Below, piece by piece: positions 1 to 8,867 of a DNA stretch of 64,000 bases (the first letter of the stretch is position 1; the number at the start of each line of letters is the position of its first letter). Below the pieces are notes generated by a model, which had not been told where the DNA came from, did not search any database, and worked only from the letters and a program-made list of their open reading frames with translations. Made by a program: the position numbers and the translations under genes. Origin of the DNA: JAWCNN01 sp038848005 (GTDB lineage: Archaea > Thermoproteota > Bathyarchaeia > Bathyarchaeales > Bathycorpusculaceae); assembly GCA_038848005.1 (NCBI GenBank), contig JAWCNZ010000005.1, positions 1 through 64,000 on the forward strand, written 5' to 3'.

Positions 1-323
1 CACCTACTGCTACGCCTACTCCAACGCCGACTGCTTCGCCTACTGCTACGGCTACTGCCACTTGCAGCCCAGCAACAGACATTAGCATACCATTTACAAA
101 AGACGGTTCTGGAACATTCTGCTGGAGAATAGCTTATTCTGCGGATCTCGTAAGTGGAACTTCACATTACATAAATAGTTGGAACTTGCAGACGCTGACA
201 GTAAACGGCGTAGACTACACCAACAAGTACGCATTCTTTAGTCAACTACCAACACCAATAAACAACTACTGGTACATATACTACGTAGGCAACTACGCAT
301 GGTCTCACTTCGAAGCAAAATAG
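1..323 (+). CDS. C-terminal part of a secreted protein with Thr/Pro linker
   Basis: The reading frame is open from the window edge (first full codon at 3) to a TAG at 321-323, so only the last 106 residues are visible. It begins with a low-complexity Pro-Thr-Ala-Ser linker of about 20 residues, as used between domains of extracellular proteins and often O-glycosylated. A compact domain of about 80 residues follows, rich in Trp, Tyr and Asn (for example SWNLQTL, VNGVDYTN, YYVGNYAWSHFEAK). A linker plus terminal aromatic-rich beta domain resembles carbohydrate-binding modules of secreted glycosidases, but I cannot name the family. The catalytic or main part lies outside the window. Confidence 0.7.
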   Translation, partial: PTATPTPTPTASPTATATATCSPATDISIPFTKDGSGTFCWRIAYSADLVSGTSHYINSWNLQTLTVNGVDYTNKYAFFSQLPTPINNYWYIYYVGNYAWSHFEAK

Positions 324-356
324 GCATAAAAAGCCAAAACACACAAAAACCCCACA

Positions 357-370
357 TTTTTTGGTATTTT
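357..370 (+). terminator. Possible T-rich archaeal terminator
   Basis: A run of six T followed closely by four more T lies 34 bases after the stop of the surface protein and before the cdh promoter. Archaeal RNA polymerase ends on such T runs. There is no experimental support and no hairpin. Confidence 0.3.
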
Positions 371-408
371 GATGTGTCATAGAATAGAGGAGATTTTCGA
401 GGAAAAAG

Positions 409-419
409 CTTAAAATAAC
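409..419 (+). promoter_or_regulatory. Probable TATA box of the cdh operon
   Basis: The sequence cttaaaataac, preceded by the purine-rich ggaaaaag that could serve as BRE, lies about 40 bases before the first cdhA start codon. Transcription would begin near 437-442, giving a short leader. This is the only good TATA-like element in the gap. Confidence 0.5.
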
Positions 420-452
420 TCTGTGAGAGCTCTACATCTTTAAAGCTCTTGG

Positions 453-2813
453 GTGTGCTTGTGGTTGAGTAGAAAAGGTTTTCATGTAAAAATCGGCGAG
501 TTAAAAACGGATGTTAGCCTTGTTAAGAACCTTAAACTTTCAATAGGCAAAATTGTTGAGGAAGAATGGATTGAACCTTTAGGTCCAACGCCTTTTCCGT
601 CGTTAACCGCCCTAAGAGACTGGGATATGCGGATTCTGCAGCGTTATAAGCCTTTTTATATGCCTTTCTGCGATGTTTGTTGCCTCTGCACGTTTGGCAA
701 GTGCGATTTAACTGGAAACAAACGTGGAGCCTGCGGGATAAACATGTCGGCGCAACAGTCAAGAATAGTACTTTTGGCATGTTGCATCGGGGCAGCAACC
801 CATATTGGACACGCTCGCCACTTGGTTGAATATTTAATCGAAAAATTCGGTCATAGATATCCTCTCGACGTTGGCGGGTTAAATGTTGAAGTTGAAGCAC
901 CAGTTACACGCCTCGTTTGCGGAATAAAACCGCGAACACTCGGCGACTTAGAAGAAGTTTTAGATTATCTTGAAACCCAAGTTACGCATTTATTATCCGT
1001 TACCCACACGGGACAAGAGGGAAACAACATCGACTTTGAATCTAAGGTTTTTCATGCTGGCATGATCGACCACGTTGGATTGGAAGTTGCCGATATAGCG
1101 CAAATAGCAGCTTACGGCTTTCCAAAGGCTGACCCAAACGCTCCACTTGTGGATTTGGGGTTTGGAACAATAAACGTGGAAAAACCTGTAATCCTCTGCA
1201 TTGGACATAATGTTGTGTCTTCCGTGGGCATAATAGACTACATGAAGGAGAATGGACTTGAAGGCGAAATTGAGGTTTGCGGGCTTTGCTGCACAGCCCA
1301 CGACACAACACGCTACCATAAAAGGGCGAAGATTGTTGGTCCAATTTCGTGGCAACTGCGCTTTATAAGAAGCGGTGTTCCAGACATTGTGGTTTTAGAC
1401 GAACAATGCATACGCGCAGACGCTTTTTACGAGGCTCAAAACGTTAAGGCGTTAGTGATAGTTACTTCCGAAAAAAATTGTATGGGATTACCTAATCGCA
1501 CAGGCGATCCAGCAGACGCCATAGTAGAAGACCTAATAAATGCGAAGATTCCTGGCGCTTTAATTCTTGACCCTGAAAAAGTTGGGGAAGTTGCTGTTAA
1601 AGCCGCCTTAAAAATTGCGCCGTTGCGGAAAAAGTTTAAGGCAATTCCAGAAGTTGACGAAGTTATCCAAAAGGCGAAGGAGTGCAAGCAATGCGGCAAC
1701 TGCAGAAGGGCTTGTCCACAAGATTTGCCAATTCCAGAAGCCATGAGCTTGGCGAAAAACGGCGATTTAAAAGGGCTTGATGACCTTTACGAGTTTTGTA
1801 TTGGCTGTGGAAGATGCGAAGAAGCTTGCCCTGTTAGCTTGCAGATTCACAGCTTTATTGTTAAGGCTGGGGAGAAAAAACTGAAAGAGGAAACTTACAA
1901 AGTGCGGGCTGGAAGAGGCGCAATACAAGACGTGGAAATAAGAAATGTTGGAAGTCCAATCGTGCTCGGCGAAATTCCAGGCGTAATCGCCTTTGTCGGA
2001 TGTGCAAACTATCCTAAAGGCGGAGTGGAAATAGCTGAAATGTGCCGTGAATTCGCTAATAGGCGGTATATAGTTGTAACTTCTGGATGCGCCGCCATGT
2101 CAGCTGGCATGCATAAAGACGAAGATGGAAAAACGCCTTATGAGGCTTTCACAGGCGAATTCACGGCTGGAGGAATCGTTAACGTTGGCTCTTGCGTTGC
2201 GAATTCGCATATTGCAGGTGCAGCCATAAAAATTGCAAGCATATTTGCAAAACGGAATTTAAGAGCAAATTATGAGGAAATAGCAGATTATATATTGAAC
2301 CGCGTCGGCGCCGTGGGTGTGGCATGGGGTGCCATGTCGCAGAAGGCAGCGGCAATTGCAAGCGGATTCTGGCGTTTAGGAGTACCAGTAATTGTTGGTC
2401 CACACGGAATCAAATATAGACGCATGCTTTTGGGAAGGGCTGACCGCGAAGAAGACTGGTATGTTTATGACGCACGCAGTGGCGAACGGGTTTATGTGGG
2501 ACCAGCTCCTGAACATCTGTTTTATGCAGCGGAAACGAAAGAGGAAGCTATGGTTATGATTGCTAAGCTTTGCATGCGTCCCAACGACACCACGAAGGGA
2601 AGAGCCATAAAACTGACTCACTATATCGATTTGCATAAGAGGTTTTATGGAACAATGCCTGAAGACATAAACTTGTTTGTGCGTAATATTGGTGATATAC
2701 CAATAACAATGAAGGATGAAATAGTGAAGATTTTAGAAAATAAGGGGTGGAGGGAAACCGTAATTCCAGACCCGACGCTTCTGCCTAGATTAATTAGGAA
2801 AAGGAAGGAGTGA
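453..2813 (+). CDS. cdhA: CODH/ACS complex alpha subunit (CO dehydrogenase)
   Basis: This is the nickel-iron CO dehydrogenase subunit of archaeal acetyl-CoA decarbonylase/synthase. It interconverts CO2 and CO and passes CO to the beta subunit. The 786 residues match the family's usual length. An N-terminal Cys cluster (C73, C76, C77, C79, C84, C94) suits the B/D iron-sulfur clusters. Two ferredoxin-type motifs follow (C411-x2-C-x2-C-x3-C and C449-x2-C-x2-C-x3-C), typical of the archaeal alpha subunit and absent from bacterial CooS. Cys and His residues of the C-cluster region (EVCGLCCTAHD, DEQCIRAD, SEKNCMGLP) are present. The start is GTG at 453; TTG codons at 459 and 465 are alternatives. 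It is first in the operon and overlaps cdhB by four bases. Confidence 0.97.
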   Translation: MCLWLSRKGFHVKIGELKTDVSLVKNLKLSIGKIVEEEWIEPLGPTPFPSLTALRDWDMRILQRYKPFYMPFCDVCCLCTFGKCDLTGNKRGACGINMSAQQSRIVLLACCIGAATHIGHARHLVEYLIEKFGHRYPLDVGGLNVEVEAPVTRLVCGIKPRTLGDLEEVLDYLETQVTHLLSVTHTGQEGNNIDFESKVFHAGMIDHVGLEVADIAQIAAYGFPKADPNAPLVDLGFGTINVEKPVILCIGHNVVSSVGIIDYMKENGLEGEIEVCGLCCTAHDTTRYHKRAKIVGPISWQLRFIRSGVPDIVVLDEQCIRADAFYEAQNVKALVIVTSEKNCMGLPNRTGDPADAIVEDLINAKIPGALILDPEKVGEVAVKAALKIAPLRKKFKAIPEVDEVIQKAKECKQCGNCRRACPQDLPIPEAMSLAKNGDLKGLDDLYEFCIGCGRCEEACPVSLQIHSFIVKAGEKKLKEETYKVRAGRGAIQDVEIRNVGSPIVLGEIPGVIAFVGCANYPKGGVEIAEMCREFANRRYIVVTSGCAAMSAGMHKDEDGKTPYEAFTGEFTAGGIVNVGSCVANSHIAGAAIKIASIFAKRNLRANYEEIADYILNRVGAVGVAWGAMSQKAAAIASGFWRLGVPVIVGPHGIKYRRMLLGRADREEDWYVYDARSGERVYVGPAPEHLFYAAETKEEAMVMIAKLCMRPNDTTKGRAIKLTHYIDLHKRFYGTMPEDINLFVRNIGDIPITMKDEIVKILENKGWRETVIPDPTLLPRLIRKRKE

Positions 2814-3361
2814 AAAAGCGGATGGCGACGGCTGAACCTTGGCAAACAGCGGAAATCCCCGGACCCAAAAGGGCTTTAGTCATTACAAAACCTGAAGTTG
2901 TTGTTGCAATGATAGAAAGGGCAAAACGTCCCATTTTAGTTGTTGGGCATAAGGCTGTAGAAACAAGCCTTGAAGATAAAAAGTTGATAGACTACATTAT
3001 TGAGTTGGCGAGGAAAGCCCGCATACCAGTTGTGGCTACTGCCCACATAGTAGGCGAATTTTTAAGGAGAGGTTTTCAGCCTGCTGGTTGGATGCCAGCG
3101 GTGGACATAGCCAACAGACTTGCCGACTCAAAATGGAATGGACTTGACGGCGGAGGCTTATACGATTTGGCTTTGTTTGTGAGTCTTCCCTATTACATGG
3201 AGTGGACAATTCTTTCTGGGTTGAAGCATTTTGTGCCAAACCTTAAAACCATAACTTTAGACAACATGTATCAGCCACATGCAAGCTGGTCTTTCCCAAA
3301 CATGAACGTTAAAGAATGGACTGAAAACCTCAAAATTATAATTGAAAAGTTGGGTGAGTAG
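2810..3361 (+). CDS. cdhB: CODH/ACS complex epsilon subunit
   Basis: This small subunit binds the alpha subunit and has been proposed to help electron transfer with FAD. It has 183 residues, close to the roughly 170 of methanogen homologues. The Rossmann-like core is visible (RPILVVGHKAVE near residue 44, then PVVATAHIVG). The start is GTG at 2810, overlapping the cdhA stop as GTGA, which indicates translational coupling. Its place between alpha and beta genes is the standard archaeal order. It carries no metal-binding motif, as expected for this family. Confidence 0.93.
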   Translation: MKKRMATAEPWQTAEIPGPKRALVITKPEVVVAMIERAKRPILVVGHKAVETSLEDKKLIDYIIELARKARIPVVATAHIVGEFLRRGFQPAGWMPAVDIANRLADSKWNGLDGGGLYDLALFVSLPYYMEWTILSGLKHFVPNLKTITLDNMYQPHASWSFPNMNVKEWTENLKIIIEKLGE

Positions 3362-3365
3362 CAAA

Positions 3366-4769
3366 ATGTCGATGTTTAGTGACATACCAGTTAACGTGGG
3401 CGTAATCTACGAAGGCGAAAGAATACGAAAAGATGACATGTATGTTGAGTTGGGCGGTCCAAAGGTTAAGGAAAAGTTCGAGTTGGCAAGAGTGAAGAAG
3501 CCCGAAGAAATCGAGGATGGAAAAATAACCGTTATAGGTCCAGACTTGAAGGACATGCAAGAGGGAAAAAGCTATCCTTTTGGAATCCTCGTTGAAGTTG
3601 CAGGCGCAAAACTTGAGCCTGAACTTGAAGGCGTAATAGAAAGGCGAATACACGCTTACTGCAATTACATCGAAGGTTTCATGCACCTAAACCAACGCTA
3701 TGACATTTGGCTTAGGCTTGGCAAAAAATCCTTCCAAAAAGGCTTAAACACATTCCAATACATCGGCAAAGTTTTGCATAGGCTTTTCAAAAGCGAACTG
3801 CCAATAATAGAGAAAATGCAAGTAACCTTCATAACAGACCCAGAAAAAATAAGGGAACTCTACAACGAAGCCTTAAAAATTTATGAGGAAAGAGACGCTA
3901 GGGCTAGGGGATTAAAAGACGAAGAAGTGGACAAATTTTATGGATGTGTCCTATGCCAATCATTCGCCCCAACCCACGTATGCGTTATTACGCCTCAAAG
4001 ATACTCAAACTGCGGCGCAATAAGCTGGTTTGACGGAAGAGCAGCGGCCAACATAGACCCTAAAGGACCAGTGTTCACAATAGAGAAGGGAGAACTGCTT
4101 GACCCTGTTAAAGGCGAGTTTTCAGGTGTGGATGAAGCTGTTAAGAGGAAGTCTTTGGGAGAAATCACGCGGGTTTGGCTTTACACGGCTTTTGGTTATC
4201 CACACACGAGCTGCGGCTGTTTTGAGGCTGTAGCCTTCTACATTCCAGAAGTTGACGGCTTCGGCATAGTGCATAGGGGCTACAGAGACATAACAGTTAA
4301 CGGATTAGCCTTTTCAACAATTGCAGATTCAACGGCTGGAGGACGCCAAGTTGACGGTTTCCATGGAATATCCATTGAGTACATGCGGTCTCCAAAGTTT
4401 TTGCAGGCAGACGGCGGATGGAACCGCGTGGTTTGGATGCCGAAGGAAGTTAAGGAAAGAGTGAAAAACTTTATCCCATCAGGGCTTGTTGACAAAATCG
4501 CCACAGAAGAAAATGCCAAAACAATTGAGGACTTAAAGGTTTTCTTGAGGGAACGCAACCATCCAGTTGTGGAAAAGTGGAAAGTGGAAGAGGCTGTTGC
4601 CGTTCCAGCCGAAATGAAGGAGGAGGAAGCTGCGCCGACGCCTGTTATCACGACTGGCACATTGCCCATAACAGCTGGAGGCTTCAAAATAATATTGAAA
4701 GAAGCGAAAATATACGCTAAAAAAGTGATTATTCGCACATTAAAAAGCGAAAAAACCGATAAAGGGTGA
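3366..4769 (+). CDS. cdhC: CODH/ACS complex beta subunit (acetyl-CoA synthase)
   Basis: This is the A-cluster subunit that joins CO, a methyl group and CoA into acetyl-CoA, or cleaves it. The conserved blocks FYGCVLCQSFAPTHVC, SNCGAISWFDGRAA and PHTSCGCFE supply the cysteines that bind the Ni-Ni-[4Fe-4S] A cluster. The product is about 467 residues. The family's short archaeal form lacks the bacterial N-terminal CODH-binding domain, as here. ATG at 3366, five bases after the cdhB stop, is preferred over the upstream in-frame TTG at 3342 that lies inside cdhB; ATG 3372 is also possible. The C-terminus after about residue 400 is an acidic, Ala/Pro-rich linker and a basic tail, as in methanogens. 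Confidence 0.97.
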   Translation: MSMFSDIPVNVGVIYEGERIRKDDMYVELGGPKVKEKFELARVKKPEEIEDGKITVIGPDLKDMQEGKSYPFGILVEVAGAKLEPELEGVIERRIHAYCNYIEGFMHLNQRYDIWLRLGKKSFQKGLNTFQYIGKVLHRLFKSELPIIEKMQVTFITDPEKIRELYNEALKIYEERDARARGLKDEEVDKFYGCVLCQSFAPTHVCVITPQRYSNCGAISWFDGRAAANIDPKGPVFTIEKGELLDPVKGEFSGVDEAVKRKSLGEITRVWLYTAFGYPHTSCGCFEAVAFYIPEVDGFGIVHRGYRDITVNGLAFSTIADSTAGGRQVDGFHGISIEYMRSPKFLQADGGWNRVVWMPKEVKERVKNFIPSGLVDKIATEENAKTIEDLKVFLRERNHPVVEKWKVEEAVAVPAEMKEEEAAPTPVITTGTLPITAGGFKIILKEAKIYAKKVIIRTLKSEKTDKG

Positions 4770-4773
4770 AAAA

Positions 4774-5985
4774 TTGCCTGAAAAAAAGGAAGAGAGAGAG
4801 GAAAATTTAGGTTTAAAGTTGAATTCACGTTTAATGGAGCTTCTCGCAAAACTTCAAGAAATTGAACTTGAAGATTTTGAGATGGACGTTGGAGACCTGG
4901 AAATTTGGATACAACCAAGCGCCATAGCCGCCCCACCGAAAATCGCCCCCGCAGTTGAAGGAAAACCAACAAGGATAATTGAAGCAGAGTTTACACCGCC
5001 TGTTGAGGCTTATCCGGGCAAGGTTGTAGAGGTAAAGCTTGGAGCCACAAAAAGCGAAGGTGGAACACGTGGAAAATCAATAACCATTGGAGGTGAAACA
5101 GCGCCGCCCTTCTACACTTTTGAAAAGCCGACGCCGCATCCTCCAGTTATAGCCATAGACGTTTTCGACATGAAAGTTCCACTGCCAAAAGCCGTGAAAA
5201 TGCATTTAAAAGACGTTTTGGAAGATCCGGCTGCATGGGCTAAACTTGCAGTTGAAAAGTTTGGAGCAGACCTCTTAACCATACACTTGATAAGCATAGA
5301 CCCGCTTGTTAAAAATGCAACGCCGAAAGAAGCTGTAAAGACCGTGGAGGAAGTCGCCCAAGCAGTGGATGTACCGCTCATAATAGGCGGATGTGGAGAC
5401 CCAGTTAAAGACGCTGATGTTTTTGAGGTTGTAGCCGAAACCTTCGCTGGAGAAAGATTTTTGATAAGTTCAATAACAAGGGACATGGACGTGGAAAGAT
5501 GCGCAAAATTCGTTAAAAAGAATGGGCATGTGGCGTTGTCGTTTACTCCCATGGATTTAAATTTAGCCAGAGAGCTTAACCGTAGATTATACGATTTCCT
5601 GCCAAAAGAAGACATAATCATGGACTTAACAACAGCAGCATTGGGCTACGGCTTAGATTATGCATTCACAAACATGGAAAGAGCTAGACTCGCGGCTTTA
5701 ATGGGAGACCCAGAGTTGGCTCATCCCATGTCTTCTGGAACAACAAACGCTTGGGCAGCACGAGAAGCATGGATGGAGATGACGCTGGAATGGGAACCCC
5801 GCGAATTAAGGGGTCCACTCTGGGAAGTGGTAACAGCCCTAACGCTTCTGCTTGCAGGCGTAGACCTGTTTATGATGATGCATCCAGCCGCTGTAAAAAC
5901 CATTAAAGACATCATCAACCAGCTTTTAAGTGGAAGTTCAGGCAACGCCGAAAAACTCGTTGAGTGGGTTTCAATGAAAATTTAG
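4774..5985 (+). CDS. cdhD: CODH/ACS complex delta subunit (corrinoid protein small subunit)
   Basis: The delta subunit pairs with gamma to form the corrinoid iron-sulfur protein that carries the methyl group between tetrahydropterin and the A cluster. Of its 403 residues, the first 100 or so form an acidic, Lys/Glu-rich region, and the rest is a TIM-barrel fold of the CdhD/AcsD family. Recognisable blocks are PPVIAIDVFDM, FGADLLTIHL, PLIIGGCGDP and the C-terminal HPMSSGTTNAWAAREAWM. The TTG start at 4774, four bases after the cdhC stop and behind the ribosome site gggtga, is the only good choice; there is no nearby in-frame ATG. Confidence 0.95.
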   Translation: MPEKKEEREENLGLKLNSRLMELLAKLQEIELEDFEMDVGDLEIWIQPSAIAAPPKIAPAVEGKPTRIIEAEFTPPVEAYPGKVVEVKLGATKSEGGTRGKSITIGGETAPPFYTFEKPTPHPPVIAIDVFDMKVPLPKAVKMHLKDVLEDPAAWAKLAVEKFGADLLTIHLISIDPLVKNATPKEAVKTVEEVAQAVDVPLIIGGCGDPVKDADVFEVVAETFAGERFLISSITRDMDVERCAKFVKKNGHVALSFTPMDLNLARELNRRLYDFLPKEDIIMDLTTAALGYGLDYAFTNMERARLAALMGDPELAHPMSSGTTNAWAAREAWMEMTLEWEPRELRGPLWEVVTALTLLLAGVDLFMMMHPAAVKTIKDIINQLLSGSSGNAEKLVEWVSMKI

Positions 5986-6002
5986 TTTTCGGAGGCTTAC
6001 TC

Positions 6003-7439
6003 ATGAGTGAAAGAGAAGCCAAATCGAAAGTTGGCTTAAAAGAGCTAAGCCCCATCGACGTTTACAAGCTTCTTCCAAAAATAAATTGTAAGGAGTGCGG
6101 CGAAGAAAACTGTATGGCTTTTGCAACAAAAGTTGTAAACCGTGAAATAGCCATTGAAAAGTGTCCGCCGCTTTTAACTAAGGAACGTGAAAAAGCCTAT
6201 AGACAATTGAAGGAAATGTTGAAGCCAGCTGTGAAAGAGGTTGTTATAGGCGTTGGAGAAAACGCCGTTAAAATCGGCGGAAAACTCGTAATGCACCGCC
6301 ACGAACTTACGTATTTTAATCCAACAGCAATCGCCATAGACGTAACGGACGAAATGCCCGAAAACGAAATACTGGAAAGAATAAGAAAAACTGAGAATTT
6401 CAAGTTTGAATATATCGGGCAAACTTTAAAACTTGACATGATAGCAATACGCTCCACATCAAACAACCCAGAAACATTCGAAAAAATAGTTAAAAAAGCC
6501 GTTGAAAACACAAAACTACCCTTAATTTTATGTTCGTTAAATCCAAAAGTTTTAGAAGCTGGATTGAAAGTTGCCTCAAAATTAAGACCGCTCCTATACG
6601 CAGCTACAAAAGAAAATTGGCTGGAAATGGCTGAACTAGCCCTAAAACACAATTGTCCACTAACAGTTTCTGCACCAAACAACCTAAAACTCCTAAAATC
6701 CCTAACAAAAACATTGCTTGAATATGGCGTTGAAGACCTTGTGTTGGACCCCGGCACTTTTCCAAGCGACGGCTTAGCGGATACACTAAACAATTTCACG
6801 ATGATTCGCCGAGCCGCATGTAAAAAAGGCGATGAACTGTTGGGTTTTCCGTTAATCGGCGTGCCCATGACCGCGTGGATGGGAAGAGGCGAAGCGCCTG
6901 TGGAAGTTGCCAAATGGAAAGAAGCCTGTTTGGCGGCTATGCTTATTGTGCGGTATGCGGACATTCTCATAATGCACAGTACCGACGGGTGGGCGCTTCT
7001 GCCAACAGTTGTACTGCGACAGAACATTTACACAGACCCACGGAAACCAGTGGCAGTTGCGCCTGGCTTAAAGGCTTTCGGAACACCAGACGAAAAATCG
7101 CCAGTAATGTTCACAACAAACTTCGCATTAACATATTACACCGTAGCCTCAGACATAGAATCCGCAAAAATAAACTGTTACTTACTTGTTGTTGACACTG
7201 AAGGAATAGCCGTTGACAGCGCAGTCGCTGGCAGAAAACTAACAGCTGAAAAAGTCGCCGAAGCGATAAAGGCTTCTGGAATAGAAAACAAAGTCAAACA
7301 TAAAAAACTTATAATTCCTGGAAAAGCAGCACGTCTAAGCGGCGAAATAGAAGAATTAAGCGGATGGCAAGTCCTAGTTGGACCAAGAGACTCTTCGGAT
7401 ATACCAAAATTCCTACAAGAAAAATGGCATACACCCTAA
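6003..7439 (+). CDS. cdhE: CODH/ACS complex gamma subunit (corrinoid/iron-sulfur large subunit)
   Basis: The gamma subunit carries a [4Fe-4S] cluster and, at its C-terminal domain, the corrinoid. The N-terminal motif C-x2-C-x4-C-x16-C (KINCKECGEENC ... EKCPPL) is the hallmark cluster-binding site. A TIM barrel follows, and a C-terminal corrinoid-binding Rossmann domain begins near residue 310. ATG 6003 is chosen because it follows a ggagg site by a normal distance; the longer open frame from 5964 lies within cdhD. It is 478 residues long. No CooC or AcsF maturation ATPase gene follows, unlike several methanogen operons. Confidence 0.96.
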   Translation: MSEREAKSKVGLKELSPIDVYKLLPKINCKECGEENCMAFATKVVNREIAIEKCPPLLTKEREKAYRQLKEMLKPAVKEVVIGVGENAVKIGGKLVMHRHELTYFNPTAIAIDVTDEMPENEILERIRKTENFKFEYIGQTLKLDMIAIRSTSNNPETFEKIVKKAVENTKLPLILCSLNPKVLEAGLKVASKLRPLLYAATKENWLEMAELALKHNCPLTVSAPNNLKLLKSLTKTLLEYGVEDLVLDPGTFPSDGLADTLNNFTMIRRAACKKGDELLGFPLIGVPMTAWMGRGEAPVEVAKWKEACLAAMLIVRYADILIMHSTDGWALLPTVVLRQNIYTDPRKPVAVAPGLKAFGTPDEKSPVMFTTNFALTYYTVASDIESAKINCYLLVVDTEGIAVDSAVAGRKLTAEKVAEAIKASGIENKVKHKKLIIPGKAARLSGEIEELSGWQVLVGPRDSSDIPKFLQEKWHTP

Positions 7440-7585
7440 CTTTAAATTTCAACCAACAAAATCTAGAGAGAGTATCCAACTTTGCTGATTGTGAGCATCT
7501 GCAAAATTGACATGACCTTAAAAACCAAAAAGCATAACAGCCAAAAACAATAATAGAGTAGCGTCAGAATTGGGCGTGACTGCGC

Positions 7586-8246
7586 TTGGAAGCCTATAAA
7601 GTGAGGGTTTATGGAAGGATCCAAAGAGTCGGATTTAGAGGACAAATTTTGGACTTAGCCCAAGAACTAATGTTAAGTGGAAACGCCAAAAACATGTCCG
7701 ACGGCTCAATCGAAATATTTGTGCAAGGCGAAAAAGAACAACTTACAAAATTTTTCGAAAGGTTAGAGCAGCCCATGCCGCCAGCAAAGATAACAGGAAA
7801 TAAAAAAGGAAGAGGCAAATCCAAACCCAGAAATAAAAGAGTTCAAAATTGTTTATGGAGAGCTAGGCGAAGAACTCCAAGAAGGATTTGGAGCAATGCA
7901 AACAATATTCGCAGATTACCGAAACGAATTCAAAGACTTTAAAGGAGAATTCAAAGACTTCAGACAAGAATTTAGGGATTACAGAGAAGAATTTAGAGAT
8001 TTCAGAGGAGAATTTAAAGAATTTAGGCAGGAGTTTAGGGATTATAGGGAAGAGTTTAGAGATTTTGTTAAAAGAACTGATGAAAACTTTAAGTTAATTT
8101 CGGAGAAGTACGGCGAAATTTCTGAGAAGTTGACTGTGATACTTGAAACTTTGATTAGGGAGTCAAGGGAGACCAGAGAAATGTTGAATGAAACTATGAA
8201 GGCGTTAAAGGAAACTTTGGGAAAACTGGAAGTAAGCCATACTTAG
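7586..8246 (+). pseudogene. Acylphosphatase fused to a heptad coiled coil, broken by a frameshift
   Basis: The first 70 codons (TTG start at 7586) encode a clear acylphosphatase: the phosphate loop GRIQRVGFR with catalytic Arg18, and the catalytic Asn36 in GNAKNMSDG. The frame then fails after an A6 run at 7802-7807. The acylphosphatase tail (NPNPEIKEFKIVYGE) continues in the +1 frame and runs on through a 100-residue charged helix to a TAA at 8246. Removing one A restores a single protein of about 219 residues. Either a base was inserted (or misread), or this is a recent pseudogene or a rare +1 recoding site. Acylphosphatases hydrolyse acyl phosphates such as acetyl phosphate, which would suit the cdh neighbourhood, but that link is inference. 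Confidence 0.8.
7926..8072 (+). repeat. Seven tandem 21-base units encoding a heptad coil
   Basis: Seven units of 21 bases, starting at 7926, 7947, 7968, 7989, 8010, 8031 and 8052, encode variants of E-F-[KR]-[DE]-[FY]-[RK]-x. Units 2-4 and 5-7 form a longer period: both triplets end units in Q, E, then G or K. The predicted product is a highly charged amphipathic helix with Phe/Tyr at heptad positions, probably a coiled coil. Confidence 0.9.
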
Positions 8247-8252
8247 CGGAAA

Positions 8253-8741
8253 TTATTTAGCCATTGAGGGTTTGTATCTTTTAACATATTCTTCAAATGT
8301 TGGGGATATGGCTTTAACTCTTTCAAAACGTTTTTTTGCGCTGATGCCTTGTTGAAGCATAATGAAGTTTCTCGGCGTGCTGAAGCTTTCAACTTTGCTG
8401 TTTGGTCTTTCCCTTGAAACTTTTATGCAGTCGTCCACTATGCAGTTGATGACGCAAGCGCCGCAGTAAATGCAGAATTCTTCTGTTACGCCCACTTCGC
8501 CGGTTTTCCAGTATAAGGCGTTTGTTGGACAAGCTTTAATGCATAGTTTGCATTCAACGCCCTTGCATGTTCTTTTGTTGATGGTTATGTTTCCTTTAAC
8601 GAAGAAGTCGGTTATCCCCAAAGATGCTAGAAGTTCGTCTTTCCGCTTCTTTTTCTCCTTTTCGGCAGTTTCCATTAAAATCTGGAATATATCAACGTCT
8701 GAAGGTTTAGTGGATTTGCTTTTTTTGGGCATTTTATTCAT
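8253..8741 (-). CDS. 2x[4Fe-4S] ferredoxin-domain protein
   Basis: This 162-residue protein has a central ferredoxin domain with two cluster sites: C-x4-C-x2-C-x3-CP (CKGVECKLCIKACP) and C-x2-C-x2-C-x3-C (CIYCGACVINC) with a further Cys after it. A basic N-terminal helix of about 50 residues and a basic C-terminal tail flank it. It is soluble, with no signal peptide. Alternative start: the Met at codon 4. It faces the cdh operon's tail, converging with the acylphosphatase gene. Supplying or accepting electrons for CODH is plausible from position only; no partner is encoded beside it. Confidence 0.85.
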   Translation of the reverse strand: MNKMPKKSKSTKPSDVDIFQILMETAEKEKKKRKDELLASLGITDFFVKGNITINKRTCKGVECKLCIKACPTNALYWKTGEVGVTEEFCIYCGACVINCIVDDCIKVSRERPNSKVESFSTPRNFIMLQQGISAKKRFERVKAISPTFEEYVKRYKPSMAK

Positions 8742-8825
8742 CTTTTAAATTAATTATAACTGTTAGGGCGTATAATTATCCTTTATCGCATGTAAGCGCT
8801 TGTTAAAAGCGATTGTGACTTGAAG

Positions 8826-8833
8826 TTTATAAG
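8826..8833 (+). promoter_or_regulatory. TATA box for the CooT-like gene
   Basis: The sequence tttataag lies 35-42 bases before the ATG at 8868, the spacing expected for an archaeal promoter with a leader of about 10-15 bases. It supports this short open frame being a real gene. Confidence 0.55.
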
Positions 8834-8867
8834 TAACCTTTTGTATTAGACTGCTGGTTGAGTTGGA

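Noticed and set aside
4280..4972. 230-residue minus-strand frame opposite cdhC and cdhD
   Set aside because: It spans the junction of two certain genes on the other strand and has no recognisable domain.
6197..7027. 276-residue minus-strand frame opposite cdhE
   Set aside because: It mirrors cdhE codon usage, is Ser-rich without a motif, and has no room for a promoter.
6875..7195. 106-residue plus-strand frame inside cdhE
   Set aside because: It is an out-of-frame shadow of cdhE with no conserved motif.
7888..8097. Alternate frame through the heptad repeats
   Set aside because: Its own repeats simply reflect the 21-base DNA periodicity; the EF(K/R)DF frame joins the acylphosphatase tail.
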